This document shows positions 7,988-15,927 of a stretch of DNA of 64,000 nt, in pieces. Each line of letters opens with the position of its first letter. Position 1 is the first letter of the stretch. The stretch lies in assembly GCF_016863615.1 (NCBI RefSeq), contig NZ_BOPF01000007.1, positions 124,001 to 188,000 on the forward strand, read 5' to 3'. The notes beneath the pieces are model-generated. The model was given only the letters and a program-made list of their open reading frames with translations. It was not told the DNA's origin and did not search any database. The position numbers and the translations under genes were made by a program. The stretch is from Virgisporangium aliadipatigenens. GTDB lineage: Bacteria > Actinomycetota > Actinomycetes > Mycobacteriales > Micromonosporaceae.

Positions 7988-9099
7988 CGGCGGCTCTCGG
8001 TGAGGTCGAGGGCGAGGGCGGTGACGAGCGCCGCCCGGCCCGGCAGTTCGGCGACGAGTACGTGCTCGTGGTCGGCGTGCGCGCCGCCGCCGACCGCGCC
8101 GAGCCCGTCCAGGGTGGGCACGCCGACGCCGGCGGTCAGGTTGCCGTCCGAGCCCCCGCCGACGGCGGCGCGGGTCAGCGGCGGCAGGCCCAGTTCGGCG
8201 GCGAGCGCCACGGCCCGCGCGTACAGGGCCTGCGACGCGGCGGACTCCAGCGGCGGACGGCTCGGGCCGGCGACGACGGTCAGCGTGGCGCCGTCCAGCG
8301 CCGGCCGCAGCGCGTGCAGCGCCGCGTCGATCCGGTTCTGTTCGGCGACCGTGCGGGCCCGCACGTCGATCGCGAAGTCGCCGTGGGCCGGCACGGTGTT
8401 CGTCGACGTGCCCGAGGTCAGCAGCGTCGGCGTGACCGTGGTGCCGGCCGCCGGGTCGGCGAGGCCGCTCACCGCGAGGATCTGGTGCGCCAGTTCGACC
8501 GTGGCGTTGACGCCCTTCTCCGGTTCGAGGCCGGCGTGTGCGGCGCGGCCGTGCGCGTGCACCTCGAAGCGGGCGATGCCCTTGCGTTCCGTCTTCAGCG
8601 CGCCGCCGTCGGCCGACGCCTCGAGGACGAGCGCGGCCACGCACCGCTTGGCCTCTTCCTCGACCAGTTCCCGGGAGCTCGGCGAGCCGAGTTCCTCGTC
8701 GCCGGTGACGAGCAGGGTCACGTCGTCGAGTTCGGTCGCCGCGTACATGGCCATGACCAGGCCGGCCTTCATGTCGAAGCAGCCGGGTCCGCGCAGGATC
8801 CCGTTCTCCACGTGGAACGGTCTGGACTCCAGCGATCCGACCGGCCAGACCGTGTCGTGGTGCCCGAGCAGCAGCACCCCGTCGCCGGTTCCCTTGCGCC
8901 AGCGCAGGTGCGTGACGCCGTCGAGGACGATCCGCTCCGGTTCGCCGCCGAGCAGCGGCGTGCCGAGCGCGGTGACGACGTCGGCGCTGCGGGCCACGGC
9001 GTCGTGGTCGGCCGACGGGGACTCGCAGCGCACCAGCGTCCCGATGCCGGCCAGCATCTCGGGAAGCCGTTCCACCATGCGGTGCAGGAGCGGGTGCAT
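7984..9099 (-). CDS. M20 family metallohydrolase (carboxypeptidase G2/ArgE-like)
   Basis: 371-residue zinc amidohydrolase. Metal and catalytic motifs are visible in order: GHHDTVW (His and Asp), GCFDMKAG (bridging Asp), TGDEELGS (Glu-Glu) and GGAHADHEHV (final His). The dimerisation lid lies between. No signal peptide, so cytosolic. In the racemase cassette its expected job is to remove the N-succinyl (or other acyl) group from the L-amino acid made by racemisation, making D-to-L conversion one-way. Start and stop are coupled to both neighbours (TGATG upstream, ATGA downstream). It could also be a peptidase for short imported peptides. Confidence 0.87.
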   Translation of the reverse strand: MHPLLHRMVERLPEMLAGIGTLVRCESPSADHDAVARSADVVTALGTPLLGGEPERIVLDGVTHLRWRKGTGDGVLLLGHHDTVWPVGSLESRPFHVENGILRGPGCFDMKAGLVMAMYAATELDDVTLLVTGDEELGSPSSRELVEEEAKRCVAALVLEASADGGALKTERKGIARFEVHAHGRAAHAGLEPEKGVNATVELAHQILAVSGLADPAAGTTVTPTLLTSGTSTNTVPAHGDFAIDVRARTVAEQNRIDAALHALRPALDGATLTVVAGPSRPPLESAASQALYARAVALAAELGLPPLTRAAVGGGSDGNLTAGVGVPTLDGLGAVGGGAHADHEHVLVAELPGRAALVTALALDLTESRR

Positions 9100-12000
9100 C
9101 AAGCGACCTTGGGGGTCGCGCGGACACCGAGGTGCATGTACCGCTCGCCGGTGGCGAGGGTGTAGAAGGTGACCGGGATCCAGGTCCGCATGGTGGGCAG
9201 CCGCACCACGTACATGTCCTCGTGGACGGCGACCATCGGCAGCTCCCGGGTCGGCTCCGGTTGCAGCGCGGCCAGTTCGCCGGTGACGGTGATCCGCAGG
9301 AGCGGGCCGTCGGCGTTGTCGAGCACCTCGAGGCGCTGGCTCGCCCGCTCGTAGGTGCCGGCCCGCTCGCCGAGCGACACCTCGACGGGAACCTCCGGCG
9401 GTTCGATCGGTTTCGGCTTCGCCACGCCCGCCAGCTCCGCGAAGATCTCGGTGTACAGGTCCTCGTACAGGTCGTGCGAGTTGTCGCCGTTGGTCAGCAG
9501 GCACACCGCGAAGCCCTGCCCCGGGATCATCTCGAAGTACGCCGACTGGCCGATGGTGTTGCCGCCGTGGCCGACGAGCCGGGTGCCGTCCCACTCGGAG
9601 CGGGCCCAGCCGATTCCCCACGAGTCGCCGAGCGTGTACCGCTCCGGCAGGTCCACCTGGTGGGAGAGCATCGCGGCCACGCTCTCCGCGCTCAGGACGC
9701 GGGTGCCGTCCGCCGCCAGGCCGCCCGTCAGATGCATCCGGGCGAACGCCAACACGTCGCTCACCGTCGAGGTGATGAGCCCGGCCGGTCCCGCCGAACG
9801 CGGGATGCCCCAGACCGGCGCGCGCACCGGTTCGTCGGCGCCGGGCGGCGACACGTGCCCGCAGGCGGCCAGGTGCAGCAGCGCCTCCTCGGGCAGCGTG
9901 ACCGTCTTGGCGAGGCCGAGCGGCTCGAAGATGCGCGTGCGCAGCGCCTCGTCGTAGGTGCCGCCGGTCAGCACCTCGACGATCCGCCCGGCAAGGGTGA
10001 ACCCGGAGTTGCAGTAGGACCAGGTGGCGCCGAGCGGGTGGTTCTGCGCGACGTTCACCAGCGCCGCCACGTACTTCTCGACGGCGTCGTCGCCCCGGCC
10101 GGTGTCGGTGAACACGTCGCCGTCGATGCCGCTGGTGTGGGTGAGCAGGTGTCGCACGGTGACCTGCTTGGTCAGGTCCGGGTCGGACAGGCGCAGGTCC
10201 GGCAGGTAGTCGGAGACCGGCGCGTCGAGGTCCAGTTTGCCTTGGTCGACCAGTTGCATGATGAGCGTCGCGGTCCAGACCTTCGTGTTCGAACCGATCT
10301 GGAACAGCGAGTCGGGTGTCGCCGCGACGCCGGTGTCCTTGTTCAGGACGCCGTAGGCGACGGCGATCTGCTCGTCCGGCTCGCCGACCCGCAGGATGCC
10401 GAGCGCCGCGCCGGGAACCTTGTACCGCGCGGCGAGCGTGTCCAGCCGGCGCTGCCAGTGCCCGGCGTCGATCGCCGGGCGGCCGGAGCCGGTGTGCTGG
10501 GTGACCCACTCGACGGTGCGGCGGTTCCAGTCGCGCCGGTGCGACGGCCGGCCGTCCAGGATGAACGCGTGCGGCGCGTCCGGGTACAGCACCAGACGGG
10601 TCGGCACGCCGCGGGCCCGCAGCGCGGTGTGCCACTGCTGGGCCTGTCCGACCGGACACGTGGCGTCGTCGGTGCCGTGCAGGATGAGCGTCGGCGTGCG
10701 CACACTGTCCACATGGGACAGTGGTGCCATGGCCGCGTAGCGCTCGGGGTCCTCGGCCCGGGCCGCGCCGAACACCAGCGACGAGAAGAGGTGCCCGTCC
10801 TCGGCCGTTCCGGCGAAGCTCTCCAGGTCCACCAGCACGCCACCGGCGACGGCCGCGGCGAACCGGTCGTCGACGCCGGTGAGGTAGCAGGTCATGTAGC
10901 CGCCGTAGCTGTAGCCCGTGACGGCCAGCCGCTCCGGGTCGGCGAGCCCCTCGGCGACCAGTGCGTCGACGGGTTCCAGGAGGTCCTTCGCGTCGACGAG
11001 TCCCCACCCGCCCACGGTGGCCGTGAAGAACTCCTCGCCGTAGCCGTCGCTGGCGCGCGGGTTCAGCAGCAGCACCGTCCAGCCGCGCGAGACCAGTTCG
11101 TCGTGGTAGCGGTGGATCTCGTCGGCGGCGCCGTTCCAGGCGTTGTGCGGGCCGCCGTGGATGTCCAGCAGCAGCGGTCCGGCCCCTTCGCGCGCCGGGT
11201 CGCGCACGACCCAGCCGTGCACCGTGGTGCCGTCGGAGACCGTGAACTCCCGTTCGACCCGCCGGAACGGTTGTGCCGCACCGGTTCCGTACGAGGTGCG
11301 CGCGCGCTCGGCGCCGGTTTCCAGGTCCAGCACCACGATGTCGCCGAACGACTCCGGCGTGCTCAGCACGACCGCGATCCGTTCGCCCGCCGCCGACAGT
11401 CCGCTGACCACCCGGCCGGCGCCGGTGAGCACCGGGCGGATCTCCCCGCCGTCGGCCGGCACCGCGAACACGTGCGTGCAGCCGCGGTCGCGGGCGCAGA
11501 AGACGAGTGTGCCGCCGTCGCCCGCGAGCTGCGGCAGCCCGCCGGGATAGCCCGGCCCGCCCGGCATCACGTTGCGGTCGAACGTCTCGGTGAGTTCGCG
11601 CGTGCTTCCACCGTTCACCCGGGAAGTGAAGATCCTGGAGTGACCGATCGCGGCGGCGAGCGTGCCGACGGAGAGGACGGAATCCCCGTCGGACGACCAG
11701 AGCGCCGGTCCGGCGAACCCGTCCTGCGGACCGACCGGGCGCGGGACGGCGAACGGATCGGTGACGTCGACGACCTGGGTGCCGCCGCGCAGCGTCAGGT
11801 CGGCGTCGGCGCCGATGCTGGCCGGGAACGCGAGCCGGGTCCCGTCCGGCGACCAGGTGGGGGCGCCGGCGTGCCAGTCGCCGGCGGTCACCTGGCGGCA
11901 CTCGCCGGTCGCGAGGTCCAGCACGTGCAGGTGGGTGCGCAGGTCGCCGAAGAAGCCGGTGCCGTCCGCGTGGTACGCGAGCCGGTCGGTGACGATCGGC

Positions 12001-12398
12001 GCGGTGCCGGTGCCGCCGGCCGTGCGCACCGGCGCGGCGAACGCCAGCTTCGTGCCGTCGGGGCTCCACACCGGTGCGCCGGCGCCGAGCGGCAGGGTGG
12101 TGACCGCGGCCGCCTCGCCGGGCAGCGGCAGGATCCAGACCTGCGCCGGCCCGTCCTGGGCGCGCAGGAACGCGATCCGCGTGCCGTCCGGGGACCAGGC
12201 CGGTGCGGTGTCGGCCCGTCCGTGCGTGAGCCGCGCCGGTTCGCCCTCCTCGGCGCCGACCGTCCACAGTGCACGGACGTCGGTGTCGGCGGCGGCGTCG
12301 GTGGTGCGCAGGACATAGACGACGCGGGTGCCGTCGGGAGAGAGTGCGGGCTGCTCCGGTACGGAGAACGTGTCCTCGATGCGCACGTGTCGGCTCAC
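9099..12398 (-). CDS. fusion of S9 prolyl-oligopeptidase-type peptidase with a beta-lactamase-type serine hydrolase
   Basis: 1099 residues with two complete hydrolase units. Residues about 1-380 are a beta-propeller (repeated WSPDGT motifs), and about 390-645 the alpha/beta-hydrolase with nucleophile Ser497 in GYSYGGY and DD and H motifs (HGTDDATCP, DAPHAF). After a short linker, residues about 660-1010 form a class C beta-lactamase/D-aminopeptidase-like domain with S703-N-T-K706, Y795-C-N797 and H944-G-G-N947, followed by an extra C-terminal beta domain. GTG start with AAGGAG 9 bases upstream. No signal peptide, so it probably acts on peptides inside the cell after import. The second domain suggests cleavage of D-residue bonds; this is inference. 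Confidence 0.9.
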   Translation of the reverse strand: MSRHVRIEDTFSVPEQPALSPDGTRVVYVLRTTDAAADTDVRALWTVGAEEGEPARLTHGRADTAPAWSPDGTRIAFLRAQDGPAQVWILPLPGEAAAVTTLPLGAGAPVWSPDGTKLAFAAPVRTAGGTGTAPIVTDRLAYHADGTGFFGDLRTHLHVLDLATGECRQVTAGDWHAGAPTWSPDGTRLAFPASIGADADLTLRGGTQVVDVTDPFAVPRPVGPQDGFAGPALWSSDGDSVLSVGTLAAAIGHSRIFTSRVNGGSTRELTETFDRNVMPGGPGYPGGLPQLAGDGGTLVFCARDRGCTHVFAVPADGGEIRPVLTGAGRVVSGLSAAGERIAVVLSTPESFGDIVVLDLETGAERARTSYGTGAAQPFRRVEREFTVSDGTTVHGWVVRDPAREGAGPLLLDIHGGPHNAWNGAADEIHRYHDELVSRGWTVLLLNPRASDGYGEEFFTATVGGWGLVDAKDLLEPVDALVAEGLADPERLAVTGYSYGGYMTCYLTGVDDRFAAAVAGGVLVDLESFAGTAEDGHLFSSLVFGAARAEDPERYAAMAPLSHVDSVRTPTLILHGTDDATCPVGQAQQWHTALRARGVPTRLVLYPDAPHAFILDGRPSHRRDWNRRTVEWVTQHTGSGRPAIDAGHWQRRLDTLAARYKVPGAALGILRVGEPDEQIAVAYGVLNKDTGVAATPDSLFQIGSNTKVWTATLIMQLVDQGKLDLDAPVSDYLPDLRLSDPDLTKQVTVRHLLTHTSGIDGDVFTDTGRGDDAVEKYVAALVNVAQNHPLGATWSYCNSGFTLAGRIVEVLTGGTYDEALRTRIFEPLGLAKTVTLPEEALLHLAACGHVSPPGADEPVRAPVWGIPRSAGPAGLITSTVSDVLAFARMHLTGGLAADGTRVLSAESVAAMLSHQVDLPERYTLGDSWGIGWARSEWDGTRLVGHGGNTIGQSAYFEMIPGQGFAVCLLTNGDNSHDLYEDLYTEIFAELAGVAKPKPIEPPEVPVEVSLGERAGTYERASQRLEVLDNADGPLLRITVTGELAALQPEPTRELPMVAVHEDMYVVRLPTMRTWIPVTFYTLATGERYMHLGVRATPKVA

Positions 12399-12414
12399 GG
12401 GGCTACTCCTTGCT

Positions 12415-13116
12415 TCACGGGGTGACGGCTTCGAGGAGCTCCCGGGTGTACGGGTGCTCGGGTGCGGAGAGGACGTCGTCTGCGGGACCGTGCTCGACGA
12501 TCCGGCCTTCCTGCATGACGGCGATGGTGTCGCTGACATAGCGCACGACCGCGAGATTGTGGGAGATGAACAGGACGGTGAGCCGCATCCGCCGGTGCAG
12601 TTCGCGGATCAGGTTGAGCACGGTGCCCTGGATGGAGACGTCGAGCGCGGAGGTGATCTCGTCGGCGATGATGACGTCCGGGTCGCCGGCGAGCGCACGG
12701 GCGATCGCGACCCGCTGGCGCTGCCCGCCGGAGAGCTGGTGCGGATACATCCGCGCGCGGTCGGGCGCCAGGTCGACGAGATCCAGCAGCCGCGCCACCT
12801 CGCTCTTGCGGTCCGGGGTGCGGCGGGGGAGGGCCTCGGCGAGCGTGGCGCCGATGCGCATGCGCGGATCGAGGGACGAGTACGGGTCCTGGAACACCAT
12901 CGAGATGCGCCCGCGGGGCGACCCGCCGTCGACGGTGATGCGGCCGCCGGCGAGCGGGACCAGGCCGGCGGCGGCGCGGGCCAGGGTCGACTTGCCGCAG
13001 CCGGAGCCGCCGACGAGCCCGACGACGGCGCCCTCCGGGACGGCCAGGGAGACGTCCCGCACCACGGTGTGCCTGCCGAACGTCACGGTGACCCGATCGA
13101 AGTCCAAGACGCTCAT
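12415..13116 (-). CDS. oligopeptide ABC transporter ATP-binding protein (DppF/OppF-like)
   Basis: 233-residue ATPase powering peptide import. Walker A is GGSGCGKST (about residues 36-44), Q-loop VFQDPYSSLDPRM, signature LSGGQRQR, Walker B DVIIADEITSALD and the switch His in LFISHN. The C-terminus is shorter than usual DppF because it ends at HPYTRELLEAVTP without the extra Opp/Dpp C-terminal cysteine region. Its ATG overlaps the stop of the upstream fusion gene by 4 bases (ATGA), so translation is coupled. Acts with the other half-ATPase carried on the DppC-DppD fusion. Confidence 0.92.
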   Translation of the reverse strand: MSVLDFDRVTVTFGRHTVVRDVSLAVPEGAVVGLVGGSGCGKSTLARAAAGLVPLAGGRITVDGGSPRGRISMVFQDPYSSLDPRMRIGATLAEALPRRTPDRKSEVARLLDLVDLAPDRARMYPHQLSGGQRQRVAIARALAGDPDVIIADEITSALDVSIQGTVLNLIRELHRRMRLTVLFISHNLAVVRYVSDTIAVMQEGRIVEHGPADDVLSAPEHPYTRELLEAVTP

Positions 13117-14972
13117 GACGCTGCCTCGCTCCGCTTCTGCAGGTCGGGCGCTATCACGGCGCCCGCCTTCCAGCACGCCACGCCGGCGACCATCGGCGGG
13201 TCCTCGCGCGCGCAGCGCTCGTCGGCGAGCGGGCAGCGCGGCGCGAACGCGCACCCCTCCGGCAGCGCGGCCGGATCGGCGGGACGGCCCGCGATCGTGG
13301 CGAGCGGCCGGTCCCGCGGCGTGTCCATGTCCGGCACGGCGGCCACGAGCGCGCGGGTGTACGGGTGCCGCGCGGCCGTCGTCAGCGACGCGGCGGGCAG
13401 TTCCTCGACGATGCGGCCGGCGTACATGACGAGCACCCGGTCGCAGACCTGCCGCACCACGGTCACGTCGTGACTGATCAGCAGCAGCGCGACGGCCTCC
13501 CGTTCGCGTAGCTCCCGGAGCAGTTCCAGGACGCTCTTCTGGGTCGTCACGTCGAGCGCGGTCGTCGGTTCGTCGGCGATGACGAGCGCCGGCGTGCCCA
13601 TCAGTCCCATGCCGATCATCGCCCGCTGCCGCATGCCGCCGGAGAACTCGTGCGGCAGCTGCTTGGCGCGCCGCGCCGGATCGGGCACCCGGACCGCCCG
13701 CAGCCGGTCGACGGCCCGCGCCCAGGCGCTCCTGCGGTTCAGGCCCTGGTGCTGCTCGGCCACCTCGGCGAGCTGCCGCCCGATCCGCTGGGTCGGGTTC
13801 AGCGACGTCATCGGGTCCTGGAACACCATCGCCAGCGAGGTGCCCAGCAGTTTGCGGTGCGCGCGCTTGGGCTGCCGCAGGTCCTCGCCCTGGAACTCCA
13901 GCCGGTCGGCCGAGACGTGACCGGGTTCCTCGATGAGCCGCGCCACGGCGAGCGCGGTGAGGCTCTTGCCCGAACCCGACTCGCCGACCACGCCCACCGA
14001 CTCGCCCCGCCCGACGGCGAAACTGATCCCGCGCACCGGTGTCACGGCGCCGTAGGAGACCCGCAGCCCCTCGACGGCGAGCACGGCCGCACCGTCCGAT
14101 GTGGACACCGCGGGCGCCACCGGCGTGCGGTGCGGGCGCGCCGACGGGTTGCGCAGGCCGACGGCGCGGGCGAGCGCCTCGCCGAACAGGTTGAACGCCA
14201 GGCCGGCGACGATGACCGCGATGCCCGGCGCGAGCGCGGCCGACGGGTGCACGTAGATGCCGCCCAGCCCCTCGCCGAGCATGCGACCCCAGTCGTAGCT
14301 GGGGATCTGCACACCCAACCCGAGGAACGACAGCCCGGCGAACGACAGCAGCGCCCCACCGGCGGCCATGGTGGCGTTGACGACCAGCGGCTCGGCGATG
14401 TTCGGCAGCACGTGCCGCACGAGCAGGCGGACGCGGCCCACGCCGGCGATGCGCGCGGCGGCGATGTAGTCCCGTTCGGCGATCCCGGCCACGAGGGTGT
14501 GCACCAGCCGCGCGAACGACGGCGCCGACGCGAACCCGATCGCGAGCAGCGCCCCGGTGGCCCCCACGCCGAAGACCACGGCGAAGAAGAGCGCCAGCAG
14601 CAGTCCGGGGAACGCCACCAGGATGTTGACGAACGCCGTCACCAGCCGCCCGGCGCGGACCCCCGCGGGACTCGTGCCGAACAGCATCGGGGCGGTGCCG
14701 AGCACGATGCCCACGCTGATGCCGATGGCCGTCGCGGCGAGCGCGAGCGAGACGGACAGCCCCGTGGCGACGAGAACGCGCGCGAAGATGTCGCGGCCGA
14801 GGCTGTCGGTGCCGGCCCAGTGTTCCGCCGAGGAGCCCTGCAGGATCTGATCCGTGTCGACGGCGTCGGCCTTCTCGGACCAGACGATCGGTGCCACGAC
14901 CGCCATCACGAGCACCGCGAGCAGCAGCACGCCGGCGGCGATCGCGGTCGGGTTGAGCCATCTGCGCGGCAC
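13113..14972 (-). CDS. ABC peptide transporter permease-ATPase fusion (DppC-DppD)
   Basis: 619 residues joining two subunits that are usually separate. Residues about 1-270 are a DppC-type permease with an N-terminal membrane helix, further hydrophobic segments and the EAA-type loop (IAAARIAGVGRVRLLVRHVLP). From about 290 it is a DppD-type ATPase: Walker A GESGSGKS, VFQDPMTSLNP, signature FSGGMRQR, Walker B ALVIADEPTTALD, then the Opp/Dpp C-terminal region with the CAFAPRCPLADERC cysteines. GTG start, one base after the DppB stop. The fusion fixes the stoichiometry of one membrane and one ATPase half. Confidence 0.92.
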   Translation of the reverse strand: MPRRWLNPTAIAAGVLLLAVLVMAVVAPIVWSEKADAVDTDQILQGSSAEHWAGTDSLGRDIFARVLVATGLSVSLALAATAIGISVGIVLGTAPMLFGTSPAGVRAGRLVTAFVNILVAFPGLLLALFFAVVFGVGATGALLAIGFASAPSFARLVHTLVAGIAERDYIAAARIAGVGRVRLLVRHVLPNIAEPLVVNATMAAGGALLSFAGLSFLGLGVQIPSYDWGRMLGEGLGGIYVHPSAALAPGIAVIVAGLAFNLFGEALARAVGLRNPSARPHRTPVAPAVSTSDGAAVLAVEGLRVSYGAVTPVRGISFAVGRGESVGVVGESGSGKSLTALAVARLIEEPGHVSADRLEFQGEDLRQPKRAHRKLLGTSLAMVFQDPMTSLNPTQRIGRQLAEVAEQHQGLNRRSAWARAVDRLRAVRVPDPARRAKQLPHEFSGGMRQRAMIGMGLMGTPALVIADEPTTALDVTTQKSVLELLRELREREAVALLLISHDVTVVRQVCDRVLVMYAGRIVEELPAASLTTAARHPYTRALVAAVPDMDTPRDRPLATIAGRPADPAALPEGCAFAPRCPLADERCAREDPPMVAGVACWKAGAVIAPDLQKRSEAAS

Positions 14973-14973
14973 G

Positions 14974-15927
14974 TCAGCTCTCCCGGATCGTCGAACGCGG
15001 GTCGAGCAGCGCGAGCGCCACGTCGACCACGAGGTTGATCAGCAGGACGCCGATCCCGTACACGAGCACGATGCCCTGCACGACCGGGTAGTCCTTGGAC
15101 AGGATCGACTGCACGATGGCGTACCCGAGGCCGGGCCAGGCGAAGACGTTCTCGACGAGGACCGTGCCGGCGACCAGCGCGCCGAGCATGAGGCCGGCGA
15201 CGGTGATGGTGGCGGTGAGGGCGTTCGGCAGCGCGTGGCGCAGGTAGATCGTGCGCGCCTTGAGCCGTTTGGCCCGCGCCGTGCGGATGTAGTCGGCGTC
15301 GAGCACCGACACCATCTCCACCCGCACGATGCGCCCCAGAACGGCGGCCAGCCCGAGCGCGAGCGACAGGACCGGCAGCACGTAGGTGGCCGTGCCGCCG
15401 CGCCCGGCCACCGGCGCCCACGCCAGCTGCACGCCGAACACCGCCACGAGCCCGACGCCGAGCAGGAAGTCCGGCACCGTGGCGAGCACGACGCTGCCGG
15501 AGACGTACGTGGTCTCCGCCCAGCGCCGCCGCCCGCCGCGGGTGAGGATCGCCATCCCCACCCCGGTCGGCACCGCGAGCGCGACAGCGGCCAGGAACGC
15601 CAGCCCGGCGAGGGAGGCGGTGGCGGGCAGCCGGTCGCCGATCACGTCCGCGACCGGCAGCCCGCTCACCATCGAGTCCCCCAGGTTGCCGGTGAACAGG
15701 TCGCGCAGGTAGTGCCAGTACTGCAACCACAACGGGTCGTTCAGGCCCAGCGACTGGCGTCGGGCCGCCACCAGGTCGGCGGAGGCGGTCATGCCGAGCG
15801 CGGCACGCACCGGGTCCCCGGGCACCAGGTGGATCATCAGGAAGCTCGCGGTCACGAGCACCCAGAGGGAGACGAGCAGGCGGCCGGTCCGCCGGAGAGC
15901 GAACCGCCGCCACGCGCCGTCAGCCAT
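14974..15927 (-). CDS. oligopeptide ABC transporter permease (DppB/OppB-like)
   Basis: 317-residue inner-membrane protein with about six hydrophobic segments. The N-terminal helix LLVSLWVLVTASFLMIHLVPGDP is the usual OppB start; the periplasmic loop and GLPVADVIGDRLPAT follow, and the cytoplasmic coupling loop is YIRTARAKRLKARTIYLRHA. Ends with VDVALALLDPRSTIRES, typical of the family. Start ATG shares one base with the stop of the binding-protein gene (TGATG). Forms the channel together with the permease half of the adjacent fusion protein. Confidence 0.93.
   Translation of the reverse strand: MADGAWRRFALRRTGRLLVSLWVLVTASFLMIHLVPGDPVRAALGMTASADLVAARRQSLGLNDPLWLQYWHYLRDLFTGNLGDSMVSGLPVADVIGDRLPATASLAGLAFLAAVALAVPTGVGMAILTRGGRRRWAETTYVSGSVVLATVPDFLLGVGLVAVFGVQLAWAPVAGRGGTATYVLPVLSLALGLAAVLGRIVRVEMVSVLDADYIRTARAKRLKARTIYLRHALPNALTATITVAGLMLGALVAGTVLVENVFAWPGLGYAIVQSILSKDYPVVQGIVLVYGIGVLLINLVVDVALALLDPRSTIRES

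Noticed and set aside
9132-12425. Plus-strand open frame of about 1100 codons opposite the S9/beta-lactamase fusion
   Set aside because: No motifs, repetitive Arg/Gly/Val composition; the minus-strand protein has two full active sites.
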